From Bacillota bacterium (GTDB lineage: Bacteria; Bacillota; Clostridia; Oscillospirales; Acutalibacteraceae): DNA of 17,346 nucleotides. Location: assembly GCA_023391275.1 (NCBI GenBank), contig JAEWBE010000020.1, forward strand, positions 1 through 17,346. Direction: 5' to 3'. The translations under genes were made by a program, and so were the position numbers. Shown piece by piece: positions 1 through 6,382 of this stretch. A model generated the notes under the pieces. The model made no database searches and was not told where the DNA came from. It was given only the letters and a program-made list of their open reading frames with translations. The first letter of the stretch is position 1, and every line of letters begins with the position of its first letter.

Positions 1-2
1 AT

Positions 3-257
3 GTTATGGTTGGCGAATACACTTTTGACGAATTAACAGGTGACCTGAAGATGAATGAGATTAAGGCTTTTTTGTTCATGGACTGGTTAATTAAAGAGCC
101 GCAGGTGGCTGAAAACGCGCTGCTGCACATGACGAACCCTGTTATTGTGTCAGATCAGCTGAAAAGCAGGTTGGCAGCGTCGCTTGATGAAACCATGCTG
201 AAGGATGAACCTGAAAATACCGAAGATATTATTATGGATGACGGGAATGCGCAATAG
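3..257 (+). CDS. Hypothetical protein, probably 5'-truncated by the window edge
   Basis: I do not recognise this family. The frame is open back to the first bases of the window, so the ATG at 6 may be internal and the gene may begin outside. What is visible is about 84 residues, soluble-looking and acidic at the C-terminus (a run rich in E, D and N before the stop), with no signal peptide and no membrane segment. A segment around residues 16-60 has the spacing of amphipathic helices. The stop lies inside a second short ORF that starts at 238 in another frame, suggesting translational coupling or a frameshifted gene. A strong terminator follows about 160 bases later. Treat as a real gene end of unknown function. 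Confidence 0.5.
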   Translation, partial: VMVGEYTFDELTGDLKMNEIKAFLFMDWLIKEPQVAENALLHMTNPVIVSDQLKSRLAASLDETMLKDEPENTEDIIMDDGNAQ

Positions 258-360
258 CGACTCCTTTGTAGATAAAAATACCAATACAATCCACGCCCTG
301 TACAGCACATTGCCCGGGCAGAAGCCTGCGGTGCTGTGCTATCTGGTGGTCGGAAAGTAA
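238..360 (+). CDS. Small overlapping ORF, 40 aa, unknown function
   Basis: An ATG at 238 (with a second in-frame ATG at 247) opens a 40-residue frame ending at a TAA at 358-360. It overlaps the end of the preceding gene by 20 bases in another frame and runs towards the terminator at 421-460. The peptide has a polar N-terminal half (NSDSFVDKNTNT) and a more hydrophobic end (AVLCYLVVGK). No clear ribosome binding site precedes it, so it would depend on coupling to the upstream gene, or it may be the frameshifted tail of that gene. Chance occurrence is also possible. Confidence 0.25.
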   Translation: MTGMRNSDSFVDKNTNTIHALYSTLPGQKPAVLCYLVVGK

Positions 361-420
361 TTCGCTTATTTTTACTGAAAAATCATAAAATTACTTCGGA
401 GTAAACAAACAGAATCAAAA

Positions 421-460
421 ACCCCCATTCGTAGTTGTGATCTACGTTTGGGGGCTTTTT
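421..460. terminator. Bidirectional Rho-independent terminator
   Basis: A stem pairs CCCCCA (422-427) with TGGGGG (449-454) and CGTAG (430-434) with CTACG (442-446), interrupted by a TT/TT internal loop and closed by a 7-base loop. On the + strand it is followed by C and five T. On the - strand the complement ends in a T-rich run (the A run at about 416-421). It can therefore end both the + strand genes at 3-360 and the - strand secreted-protein gene at 524-1468. Confidence 0.8.
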
Positions 461-523
461 GCAAGGTTTGTTTTTGTTGGTTCAGTTAACCGGTGTGACA
501 GCTTTTTGTTTTGTAAGTCGAGT

Positions 524-1468
524 TTAAATGTGTGAAATCATGACCTTACATTGTCTAACCGGATTTTCATTTGGTATCGTCGTGTAAATTCCCGCAGATT
601 GGCCGGCTGTTCCGACAGCGGTAATCCTATAAAAATAATTATCACCGGATTTTTTGATCAGTTCAAAACTAAAAGGGCCTTTTGTCCCTATTGTAAAAAT
701 CGGTATAACCCCATTGGCAGAAGTTATTTTAAAAACGTAGCTTGCTCCTTTTTTAAGGCTGAAATCACGGGTTGTGTCACATTTTATTTTTATATTTTTC
801 GATGTATTTATTACCCGGTTTGTAATGGTAACTGTAAACTGCTTAACCGCTTTTATTCCTGCCGCTGCAGCGTAAAGACCGGTTGACTGCCCTGCTTTTC
901 CAATGGCTGTGATCTTATAGTAGAAGTTGCTGCCGCTCTGTTTTAAATACTCCACTTTCAAGATCTTGCTGTCACCGGCCGTAACAATTGGTTTAGTAGC
1001 TTTTCCGCCCTTCGTTGCACAGGTAATTTTCAGGGTATAGGAACTTGCCTGTTTCATTAAAAGATTGCCCGTGGTATCGGATTTGATTACGATATCATTG
1101 GCGGCCGAATTTTTAACTGTGAAAGTTTCCTTTGCGGTTAAGCCATCTTTCGATGTGAGCGTAACGGTCGTACTTCCTGCCTGTAAACCTATATATTTGT
1201 ACTGATACGTTCTTAGTGCAGCAGTCCCAATTTGTTTGTCAAATTCAGCTTTCAGTTTTGCTGTGTCGCCTACCTTTACTGTCGGCGGTTCCGTTGCAGT
1301 GGAAAGCACCTGAAAATAATCTTGCTGATTGACATTGATGGTGCGGGTTCCCGTGGGGTAAAAACTCAGAAATTTTGTGCTTGCCGCGAAAGCAAAAGTG
1401 CCTCCGAAAGCAGAGATTATCAACATGCATACCAAAATCAGTGATGTTACTTTTAGACTCTTTTTCAT
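524..1468 (-). CDS. Secreted protein with repeated beta-rich (Ig-like) domains
   Basis: The 314-residue product starts with a clear signal peptide: KK near the start, a hydrophobic core at about 8-23, and an AFA-type cleavage site near residue 28. No sorting signal, membrane anchor or lipobox cysteine is visible, so it is probably released or loosely wall-bound. The mature part is built of three modules: a divergent one (about 30-121), then two clearly homologous units of about 90 residues (124-217 and 225-314). Shared landmarks are DTTG/DTTR near each start, SYTLKIT/SYVFKIT, then YYKITAIG.AGQS / YFYRITAVG.AGQS near each end. This fits bacterial Ig-like or S-layer-associated beta-sandwich folds, but I cannot name the Pfam family. 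AGGAGG lies at 1476-1482 (complement), correctly spaced from the ATG. It stands alone and ends towards the bidirectional terminator. Confidence 0.75.
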   Translation of the reverse strand: MKKSLKVTSLILVCMLIISAFGGTFAFAASTKFLSFYPTGTRTINVNQQDYFQVLSTATEPPTVKVGDTAKLKAEFDKQIGTAALRTYQYKYIGLQAGSTTVTLTSKDGLTAKETFTVKNSAANDIVIKSDTTGNLLMKQASSYTLKITCATKGGKATKPIVTAGDSKILKVEYLKQSGSNFYYKITAIGKAGQSTGLYAAAAGIKAVKQFTVTITNRVINTSKNIKIKCDTTRDFSLKKGASYVFKITSANGVIPIFTIGTKGPFSFELIKKSGDNYFYRITAVGTAGQSAGIYTTIPNENPVRQCKVMISHI

Positions 1469-1689
1469 ACAACAATCCTCCTAAATATAATTCTATTATT
1501 ATTATAGTAGTTTGTAGTACAGCTTATGTGTCGTATTTAAATATGGTATGCAGATAATATAACAATCAGAGGACTCACCGCGATTTGCCTTATGCTTATA
1601 ATTTATTTCTGATTTTTAATTCGATCATGATATGAGAAATCTTTTGCTTTTAAGTATTACAATAGCTGTTTTTAATTGCACATCTTAAC

Positions 1690-4020
1690 TTAATCTTTTT
1701 TAGTAACAACACCAATACTGCCGTTTACCAAAACTAAATCACCGGTTTTCAGTTCGGTTGTTGCAATTCCGCATCCTACAACCGCAGGAATTCCCAGCTC
1801 TCGCGCTACAATTGCAGCATGCGATAAAGGTGCGCCAAGATCTGTAATAATCGCAGCAGCTTTTGGAAACAATGGCGTCCAGCCAATGTTGGTAACGGTA
1901 GTTACAAGCACCTCGCCCTTTTGAAAATCTTTTGCTTCATCAAAACTGTGTAAAATACGCACGACTCCTTCCACTGTGCCTGGGGCCCCGGCAAAACCCT
2001 TAATGGCATTTTTGTCTTTTGTCGGCGCTTGGGCATTGGGGTCGTAGTAATCCTGTCGTTTATCCGTGGAATTAATCCATTCCTTGGGATTAAACCTGCC
2101 CCTGATTAATTGTGGGAAAACCGGCATCTTTTGATATTCTTCAAAATTTTTACGCCTTTGAGAAAGCTTATCCAGCATTTTAATATCGCCTTTCAAAAAT
2201 TCGGGGACCTCAAAGCAATACATCATAAATATATCATCGCCTATCCCGGTAACAGACCCGATTTTTTGCAGTAAATGACGCATTACTCGAAAGACCTTTA
2301 TAAACTCATTTCTCAAGGACTCACGGGTATTGGCATCTTTAGATACTTTTTCAAGCTTTCTCTCCAGCCATTTTTGCTTCGTAGGGAATTTTTGTGCAAA
2401 AAGCTTTTTGCCCTGCATGAATTTATTTTGCTGATTTTTTAATAGCTCACTCGCACTTAGTCCGGCATTATTGTATTCTTTGATTTGATTGTCAACAAAC
2501 GAAGGGTCATCTGCAGGGTATGCATAAAAAACTTCAAACTCATGCGGGCTTCTATGACCGTAGAGTTCCAGATATCTTTCAGGGGTTAAGCTTCCATTTA
2601 TCACTTGTTCTATTGCCAGCAACGGTTTCATGCTTACAAGTGTTTGTTCTCCGCTGAAATTAGAACATAATAAATTCGCCAGTTCTTCCCCTGCAATCTT
2701 GACAAGTTTTTTTCTGAGCGTTGCTAATATTGCACTTCCTGCACCGCCAAACCAGATATACCACAAAGCTGATAAAAAGGGCCGTACCTCAGATGTCCAC
2801 AGTTTTAATAACTCCTGTTTCGTGTTCGCGGCTTCTATGCTTTTGAGTGTTTCCACATACCACACTGGTGTATGCTCCAAGTAGTAATCCTTTTGCTTGC
2901 TGGAATCCTTCATACGTTTTAAGCTTTTTTTTGCCCGCAGAAACATCTCCTTAATTAATTGAGGCGTACGAAACGGATAAACAGGTACTTCTATATTATC
3001 CGGGATATAGCCAAATACATCGCTTATAAGCTCCTTTGACTTTTTAACATTATATCCAAGGACTTTTAACGAAGAAATCATAATGCTGATATTGGAATAT
3101 GTTCTGCCGCAAATATTACCGAACATGAAATAGCCCGGCACTTTCTGACACTCTAAATCCATCTCATGCAGCAAACTCCAGGTAAATGGACTCATTACGT
3201 CGGGTACTGCCTCTCCTACATTATTACTGCTCCAAAGAGCATCGGTATCAAGACTTTGATTGATTTCATAGGTATCGTAATCAATTGTTTCAAGAGTAGT
3301 AATTGGGCGTGCCTGAACAATATATAGCCTCTTGCCTTCAACGACCCATTCAATATCCAGCTTGCAGCCGAAAATCTCTTCTGCTCTCAATGTGGCTTTG
3401 TACATGGGCTTTACGTATGGCATCAAGAATTTATCGCCCTGATATTTCCCGCCCAGTCTTGATATGGTAAAAGGAGATGCATTTTTCTCGCCTGAAACAA
3501 GCTGCTCGCCTGCACCAAAAACAAAATTTCCCACCATATTCACATGACTGCCTGTAATTGGATCGGCCGAAAAAAGGACCCCTGCCATCCTTGCATTTAT
3601 CATAATTTGAACTACAACTGCAATTTTGTGACCATGAATAATGCCGTGAACCTTACTATATTCGTTTACACGTTCAGATTTTGCTGAAGCGGCGACCGTT
3701 TCTATAGCAGAAAACACGTTGATCCTTGCCACATTCAGCACAGATTCAAATTCACCTGCAAATGATGTTTTTGCGCTGTCCTCTGACAGGGCGGATGATC
3801 GAACTGCAAAAGTACCGTCCGGAAACATTTCAAGACACTTTACAATATCGGAGTGCGCTTCTGACTTCAGCTGATTATTTTCAAAAGCTGTAGACAAAAT
3901 GACAAATCCATTTGGGACAGCAATTCCTCCACGGTACATCTTGCAAAGAGATGCACCCTTTCCTCCTGCAAAGCCTAACGATTCTTCGTTAATGTCATCA
4001 AAACAATAAGCAAATTTCAT
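1690..4020 (-). CDS. PEP-synthase-like phosphotransferase (rifampicin phosphotransferase-type architecture)
   Basis: The 776 residues show a PPDK/PEP-synthase N-terminal ATP-binding domain (about 1-245): GGKGASL at 19-25, VRSSA at 73-77, and the acidic Mg2+ ligand E224 followed by QARP at 236-239. A long mainly helical middle (about 260-660) has no motif I recognise. The C-terminus is a phosphohistidine swivel domain (about 675-776) with the TD.GAPLSHAAIVARELGIPAV signature and catalytic His734. The C-terminal TIM-barrel PEP-binding domain of true PEP synthase or PPDK is absent. The order ATP-grasp, substrate domain, His domain is that of rifampicin phosphotransferases, which transfer the beta-phosphate of ATP to a drug through the histidine. 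The substrate here is inferred only as a small molecule. GAGGAG (complement of 4029-4034) precedes the ATG, which overlaps the TetR stop by ATGA, so the two are co-translated and presumably repressed together. Confidence 0.85.
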   Translation of the reverse strand: MKFAYCFDDINEESLGFAGGKGASLCKMYRGGIAVPNGFVILSTAFENNQLKSEAHSDIVKCLEMFPDGTFAVRSSALSEDSAKTSFAGEFESVLNVARINVFSAIETVAASAKSERVNEYSKVHGIIHGHKIAVVVQIMINARMAGVLFSADPITGSHVNMVGNFVFGAGEQLVSGEKNASPFTISRLGGKYQGDKFLMPYVKPMYKATLRAEEIFGCKLDIEWVVEGKRLYIVQARPITTLETIDYDTYEINQSLDTDALWSSNNVGEAVPDVMSPFTWSLLHEMDLECQKVPGYFMFGNICGRTYSNISIMISSLKVLGYNVKKSKELISDVFGYIPDNIEVPVYPFRTPQLIKEMFLRAKKSLKRMKDSSKQKDYYLEHTPVWYVETLKSIEAANTKQELLKLWTSEVRPFLSALWYIWFGGAGSAILATLRKKLVKIAGEELANLLCSNFSGEQTLVSMKPLLAIEQVINGSLTPERYLELYGHRSPHEFEVFYAYPADDPSFVDNQIKEYNNAGLSASELLKNQQNKFMQGKKLFAQKFPTKQKWLERKLEKVSKDANTRESLRNEFIKVFRVMRHLLQKIGSVTGIGDDIFMMYCFEVPEFLKGDIKMLDKLSQRRKNFEEYQKMPVFPQLIRGRFNPKEWINSTDKRQDYYDPNAQAPTKDKNAIKGFAGAPGTVEGVVRILHSFDEAKDFQKGEVLVTTVTNIGWTPLFPKAAAIITDLGAPLSHAAIVARELGIPAVVGCGIATTELKTGDLVLVNGSIGVVTKKD

Positions 4021-4664
4021 ACACTCTTCTCCTCGTAAAATGCAGTACGCAGCATCTTTATATATCCGTCTATTTCACTGATATACCGCTCTTGCTCTTT
4101 GCTGTAGTCTTCAATACGTTTTTCAGGCAAAGTTTGTGATTCGCTATAGCCTCTAAGTGTAAAAATAATAATATTAACTGCTTTATCTGTATCAATATCA
4201 GCCTTAAAAAGAGATAAATCGATGCCCTTGAGAATCTCCTTACGTGCATCAAAATACAATAGATTTGTGTACTCATTAATCTTTGAAGCCACGGCAGGGT
4301 CTTTTTCAAAATAACCAGATGCCACAAAATCAAAAATGGAAGGGTATTTATTTACCAGTTCGAATTTTATGAGGAACACTTTACGGAGTCTTTCTAAAAT
4401 GTCGCTTTGCTCCATGTCGATTTTTGCATAGTATTCCCGCATGATTATAGCGCCGGCATATTCAAACAGGAAAATGTATAAATCCTTTTTCGTCCCGAAA
4501 TAATGAAAAAGCAGACCCTTTGAAATTCCCGCCTCCAAAATGATTTCGTCTGTAGTGGCCTTTTTGTAGCCGTTCTTTGCAAATTGGCTCATTGCGGCAG
4601 TAAGCAGCGTATCGCGCTTTGTTTCTTCCATTGTGAATATCTTATGTTTTGACAAATCCTTCAT
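4017..4664 (-). CDS. TetR/AcrR family transcriptional regulator
   Basis: The 215 residues open with the TetR helix-turn-helix: a first helix FAKNGYKKATTDEI, the turn EAGISKGLLFHYF, then KKDLYIFLF leading into the ligand domain. The long variable C-terminal domain (about 75-215) would bind an inducer and form the dimer interface. The start is supported by GGGAG (complement of 4673-4677) eight bases upstream. A near-consensus promoter and two matching inverted-repeat operators lie just upstream, so autorepression is very likely, and relief of repression would co-induce the phosphotransferase-like gene it overlaps by four bases. Effector unknown. By analogy with TetR-resistance gene pairs, an antibiotic or toxic metabolite that the downstream enzyme acts on is plausible, but this is inference. 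Confidence 0.93.
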   Translation of the reverse strand: MKDLSKHKIFTMEETKRDTLLTAAMSQFAKNGYKKATTDEIILEAGISKGLLFHYFGTKKDLYIFLFEYAGAIIMREYYAKIDMEQSDILERLRKVFLIKFELVNKYPSIFDFVASGYFEKDPAVASKINEYTNLLYFDARKEILKGIDLSLFKADIDTDKAVNIIIFTLRGYSESQTLPEKRIEDYSKEQERYISEIDGYIKMLRTAFYEEKSV

Positions 4665-4676
4665 TCAAAATTCTCC

Positions 4677-4717
4677 CTACAATATTCGTTGACTTATTTA
4701 GTCAACGAATATTGTAG
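4677..4717. promoter_or_regulatory. Perfect 41-bp palindrome with core TetR operator
   Basis: CTACAATATTCGTTGACT and its exact reverse complement (18-bp arms, 4677-4694 and 4700-4717) flank the 5-base spacer TATTT. The core TTGACT-N5-AGTCAA (4689-4705) matches the second site upstream. It covers the -10 element and the predicted transcription start, so a bound TetR dimer would block the promoter. In the transcript part of it could also form a hairpin. Confidence 0.8.
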
Positions 4718-4739
4718 CACCGTTGACCTGATTAGTCAA
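4711..4739 (-). promoter_or_regulatory. SigA-type promoter of the TetR-phosphotransferase operon
   Basis: Read on the - strand there is TTGACT (complement of 4734-4739), a 17-base spacer, then TACAAT (complement of 4711-4716): close to the vegetative consensus with ideal spacing. The predicted start falls near 4704, inside the large palindrome, giving a leader of about 40 bases before the TetR ATG. Confidence 0.8.
4723..4739. promoter_or_regulatory. Second TetR operator overlapping the -35 box
   Basis: TTGACC-TGATT-AGTCAA repeats the TTGAC-N7-GTCAA pattern of the core at 4689-4705, with one changed arm base. The two centres are 34 bp apart, about three helical turns, allowing two dimers on one face. 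It overlaps the -35 hexamer. Confidence 0.7.
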
Positions 4740-5000
4740 TAAGTTACCTAAAAATATCTTTGCATCGCAGCAGATGAACAAACAGCATGGAGATATTGTT
4801 TATTGTAAAGCTTAAAGCAGACGGCTTCATGCCCCGTACAAACTTAAAAGCAGTTTCCGTGAAGGAAAGCAGCGTTCACCTGCAGACCTCCTTTGACACG
4901 ATCTCACCATCGGTAATCCGGTTTTTCAAAGATTACTTCATCTGCTGCAGTACCTTCCGCTTCGTTTGGGCCTTGCGGAAATATTCGGCATGGCCGTTAT
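4740..5000. other. Non-coding stretch upstream of TetR, no supported gene
   Basis: Between the TetR operators and the terminator at 5001-5039 I see no convincing gene. A + strand frame (4787-5002, 71 codons) lacks a ribosome binding site and recognisable motifs. A - strand open segment (roughly 4935-5030) ends in a basic stretch, EYFRKAQTKRK, that could be the tail of a lost gene. The region may be decayed DNA, but its origin cannot be named. Confidence 0.4.
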
Positions 5001-5039
5001 GAAAAAGAAATAGGAAGCTGATGCAGTACATCAGTTTCC
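5001..5039 (-). terminator. Probable terminator of the TIM-barrel gene
   Basis: On the - strand, GGAAACTGATG (5039-5029) and CATCAGCTTCC (5023-5013) form an 11-bp stem with one mismatch and a 5-base loop, followed by the T-rich tail TATTTCTTTTTC (5012-5001). It lies about 70 bases after the stop of the gene at 5108-5890. A weaker inverted repeat (GAGCAT...ATGCTC, 5059-5094) lies between. Confidence 0.5.
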
Positions 5040-5107
5040 CTAATAATCAGTACCCTCAAAGAGCATCGCAACCATATGCGAAGTTGGCTTATGCTCATTG
5101 TGCAAAG

Positions 5108-5890
5108 TTATAAAGAATTCTTATTTTTTATTGATCTTAATGCTTCCAGCCTTTTTGCTCGTTCAAACGCTTCGTATAAAAATTCCTCCGCAGACAGATC
5201 CTTATAACTCCAATTCATGGCCTCTATTGCAGTTGCACCCGAATAACCTGTTTCTGCAATCTTTTTCATAGCTGCAGGCCAATCAATTGTGCCGTCAAAG
5301 GGTAGTCGGTGTATGGTGTTTCCGCTATAATCGTGTAAATGTAATGCCATCAAACGGGAGCCGTACTTGGATAACAAATCATAGTTCGGATAATAGTGGT
5401 AGTGATGGCAGCAGTCATAACAGAATCCTATGCGCGGGGAATCCACTTGCTCCAGCATATATGATAAATTAATAAAATTATGTAAATTCTCCAATGCAAC
5501 ATTGATGCCGAGCTGTTCAGCCTTTTCAGCAATTCTTTTGATTCTATCCAGTCCCAACGCGTTATATGGTTTATCATCGTTTGGAAGATGCACCACCATG
5601 GTTGGAATCTCAAATTCGGCGCAATCTGCAACGCATTGCAAATAACAATCGATGGAGGCTTCGCCGTCCAAATTATCAAGCCAGATGTTGTCCTGAACTT
5701 GGAATGGGGTGTGGATGTTTTCTATGAAAAGACCCGCTTCGCGCACAATTTGTGGTCCGCTACGGTAATCATTACGATCCAAGTATTCACTCCACCATAA
5801 TAAAACACCGTCAAACCCTGTTTTTTTTATCAGTCGATAACGTTCCTTTATCGGCAATTCATAGCCAAACCAATCATAAATAGTAATCAT
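5108..5890 (-). CDS. Xylose isomerase-like TIM-barrel protein (sugar phosphate isomerase/epimerase family)
   Basis: The 260-residue soluble protein matches the AP endonuclease 2/xylose isomerase-like barrel in length and motif order: GFDGVLLW near 25-32, IHTPF at 59-63, VVHLP at 99-103, VALENL at 131-136, FCYDCCH at 156-162, LHLHD at 183-187 and AIEAM at 221-225. Likely divalent-metal ligands are E134, D159, H162, H184/H186 and E223. Family members isomerise or epimerise sugars and sugar acids or act as endonuclease IV relatives; the substrate cannot be read from sequence, and the absence of a sugar transporter or kinase nearby gives no hint. AAGGAA lies about eight bases upstream of the ATG. 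TATAAT-like sequences occur upstream near 5945-5955 without a convincing -35. It appears monocistronic. Confidence 0.85.
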   Translation of the reverse strand: MITIYDWFGYELPIKERYRLIKKTGFDGVLLWWSEYLDRNDYRSGPQIVREAGLFIENIHTPFQVQDNIWLDNLDGEASIDCYLQCVADCAEFEIPTMVVHLPNDDKPYNALGLDRIKRIAEKAEQLGINVALENLHNFINLSYMLEQVDSPRIGFCYDCCHHYHYYPNYDLLSKYGSRLMALHLHDYSGNTIHRLPFDGTIDWPAAMKKIAETGYSGATAIEAMNWSYKDLSAEEFLYEAFERAKRLEALRSIKNKNSL

Positions 5891-5892
5891 AA

Positions 5893-6144
5893 TTCAAGTT
5901 CCTTTACTTTATTTTAAATACACGCAGCTCGTTATTTACATTATATAGTATTTATAAACATAATGCGAAGCTCAGCAATATTGGATGGTTCACCAAAGGT
6001 AGGGCAGGACAAAGACCGATTCTGCAATCCCCGTCAGGGGATGTAACCGTGGTGAAAAATGGAATTATTGCAACCGGCACGGGAACATTTGTAGCGGATG
6101 CTACGACAGATGTACGCGTAAGGGGCAGTTGTCAGGAAATATAA
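5893..6144 (+). pseudogene. Gene remnant(s), possibly including a flavodoxin/FMN-reductase start
   Basis: No intact gene is present here. One frame is open from 5893 to a TAA at 6142-6144 but has no ATG; its latter half reads like a beta-rich protein end (GDVTVVKNGIIATGTGTF, then ATTDVRVRG). A different frame (5963-6046, 27 codons from ATG) contains AILDGSPKVG, resembling the phosphate-loop start of NADPH-dependent FMN reductases and flavodoxins (typically I.GSPK.G), then runs out of frame. A similar SPKVG remnant occurs at 15020-15169. I read this as decayed coding DNA; the two frames compete and the family names are tentative. Confidence 0.3.
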
Positions 6145-6172
6145 AAAAGGTCCAAATGGATACTGTTTGAAA

Positions 6173-6265
6173 TGAACCCCAAAAAGCTAGACAAAATTAA
6201 GCGGCCTAAACGATCTGAGTTCTGTATCCCACAGGCCTCAGACCGTTTAAATTTTTATGATTGAG
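6173..6265 (-). mobile_element. IS3-family insertion sequence remnant (transposase tail plus terminal repeat)
   Basis: The + strand TGAACCCCAAAAAGCTAGAC starting at 6173 resembles the terminal inverted repeat of IS3-family elements (TGA.CCCCAAAAAGTTAGACA type). Immediately inside it, on the - strand, 6206-6262 encodes LNGLRPVGYRTQIV and a stop, matching the usual OrfB C-terminus (L.GLSPVQYRTQ). The DDE catalytic core, OrfA and the other end are missing, so this is only the last ~100 bases of a dead element. It ends just before the Fur-type box at 6274, within about 30 bases of the zinc operon promoter. Confidence 0.7.
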
Positions 6266-6273
6266 CCGGTATT

Positions 6274-6288
6274 TGCAAATAATTTGCA
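6274..6288. promoter_or_regulatory. Fur-family (probable Zur) operator 1, perfect 7-1-7 repeat
   Basis: TGCAAAT-A-ATTTGCA is a perfect 7-1-7 inverted repeat, the arrangement used by Fur-family repressors. It lies just upstream of the -35 box of the zinc operon. Its twin at 6329-6343 keeps TGC.A.T.A.T.GCA. Because the operon is for zinc, Zur is the likeliest binder (inference); no regulator gene is in the window. Confidence 0.65.
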
Positions 6289-6295
6289 TTTACTC

Positions 6296-6322
6296 TTGAC
6301 ATTGCTTTATTTTAAGTATAAT
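6296..6322 (+). promoter_or_regulatory. Promoter of the zinc operon
   Basis: TTGACA (6296-6301) and TATAAT (6317-6322) both match the vegetative consensus, separated by an unusually short 15-base spacer. The predicted start near 6329 lies inside the second Fur-type box. The leader to the znuA ATG at 6383 is about 54 bases. Confidence 0.65.
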
Positions 6323-6328
6323 CTTAAT

Positions 6329-6343
6329 TGCAAGTGATTAGCA
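6329..6343. promoter_or_regulatory. Fur-family (probable Zur) operator 2, imperfect 7-1-7 repeat
   Basis: TGCAAGT-G-ATTAGCA keeps the outer TGC/GCA and alternate inner positions of the perfect box at 6274-6288, with centres 55 bp apart. It covers the predicted transcription start, so repressor bound here would block initiation. A further TGCAATT half-site follows at about 6350. Confidence 0.5.
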
Positions 6344-6382
6344 TCTAGATGCAATTCCTACATTCCTTAGGAGGAAGAAAAA

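Noticed and set aside
4787..5002. 71-codon + strand frame upstream of TetR
   Set aside because: No ribosome binding site, no recognisable motif, and the opposite strand has equally plausible fragments; not supported as a gene.
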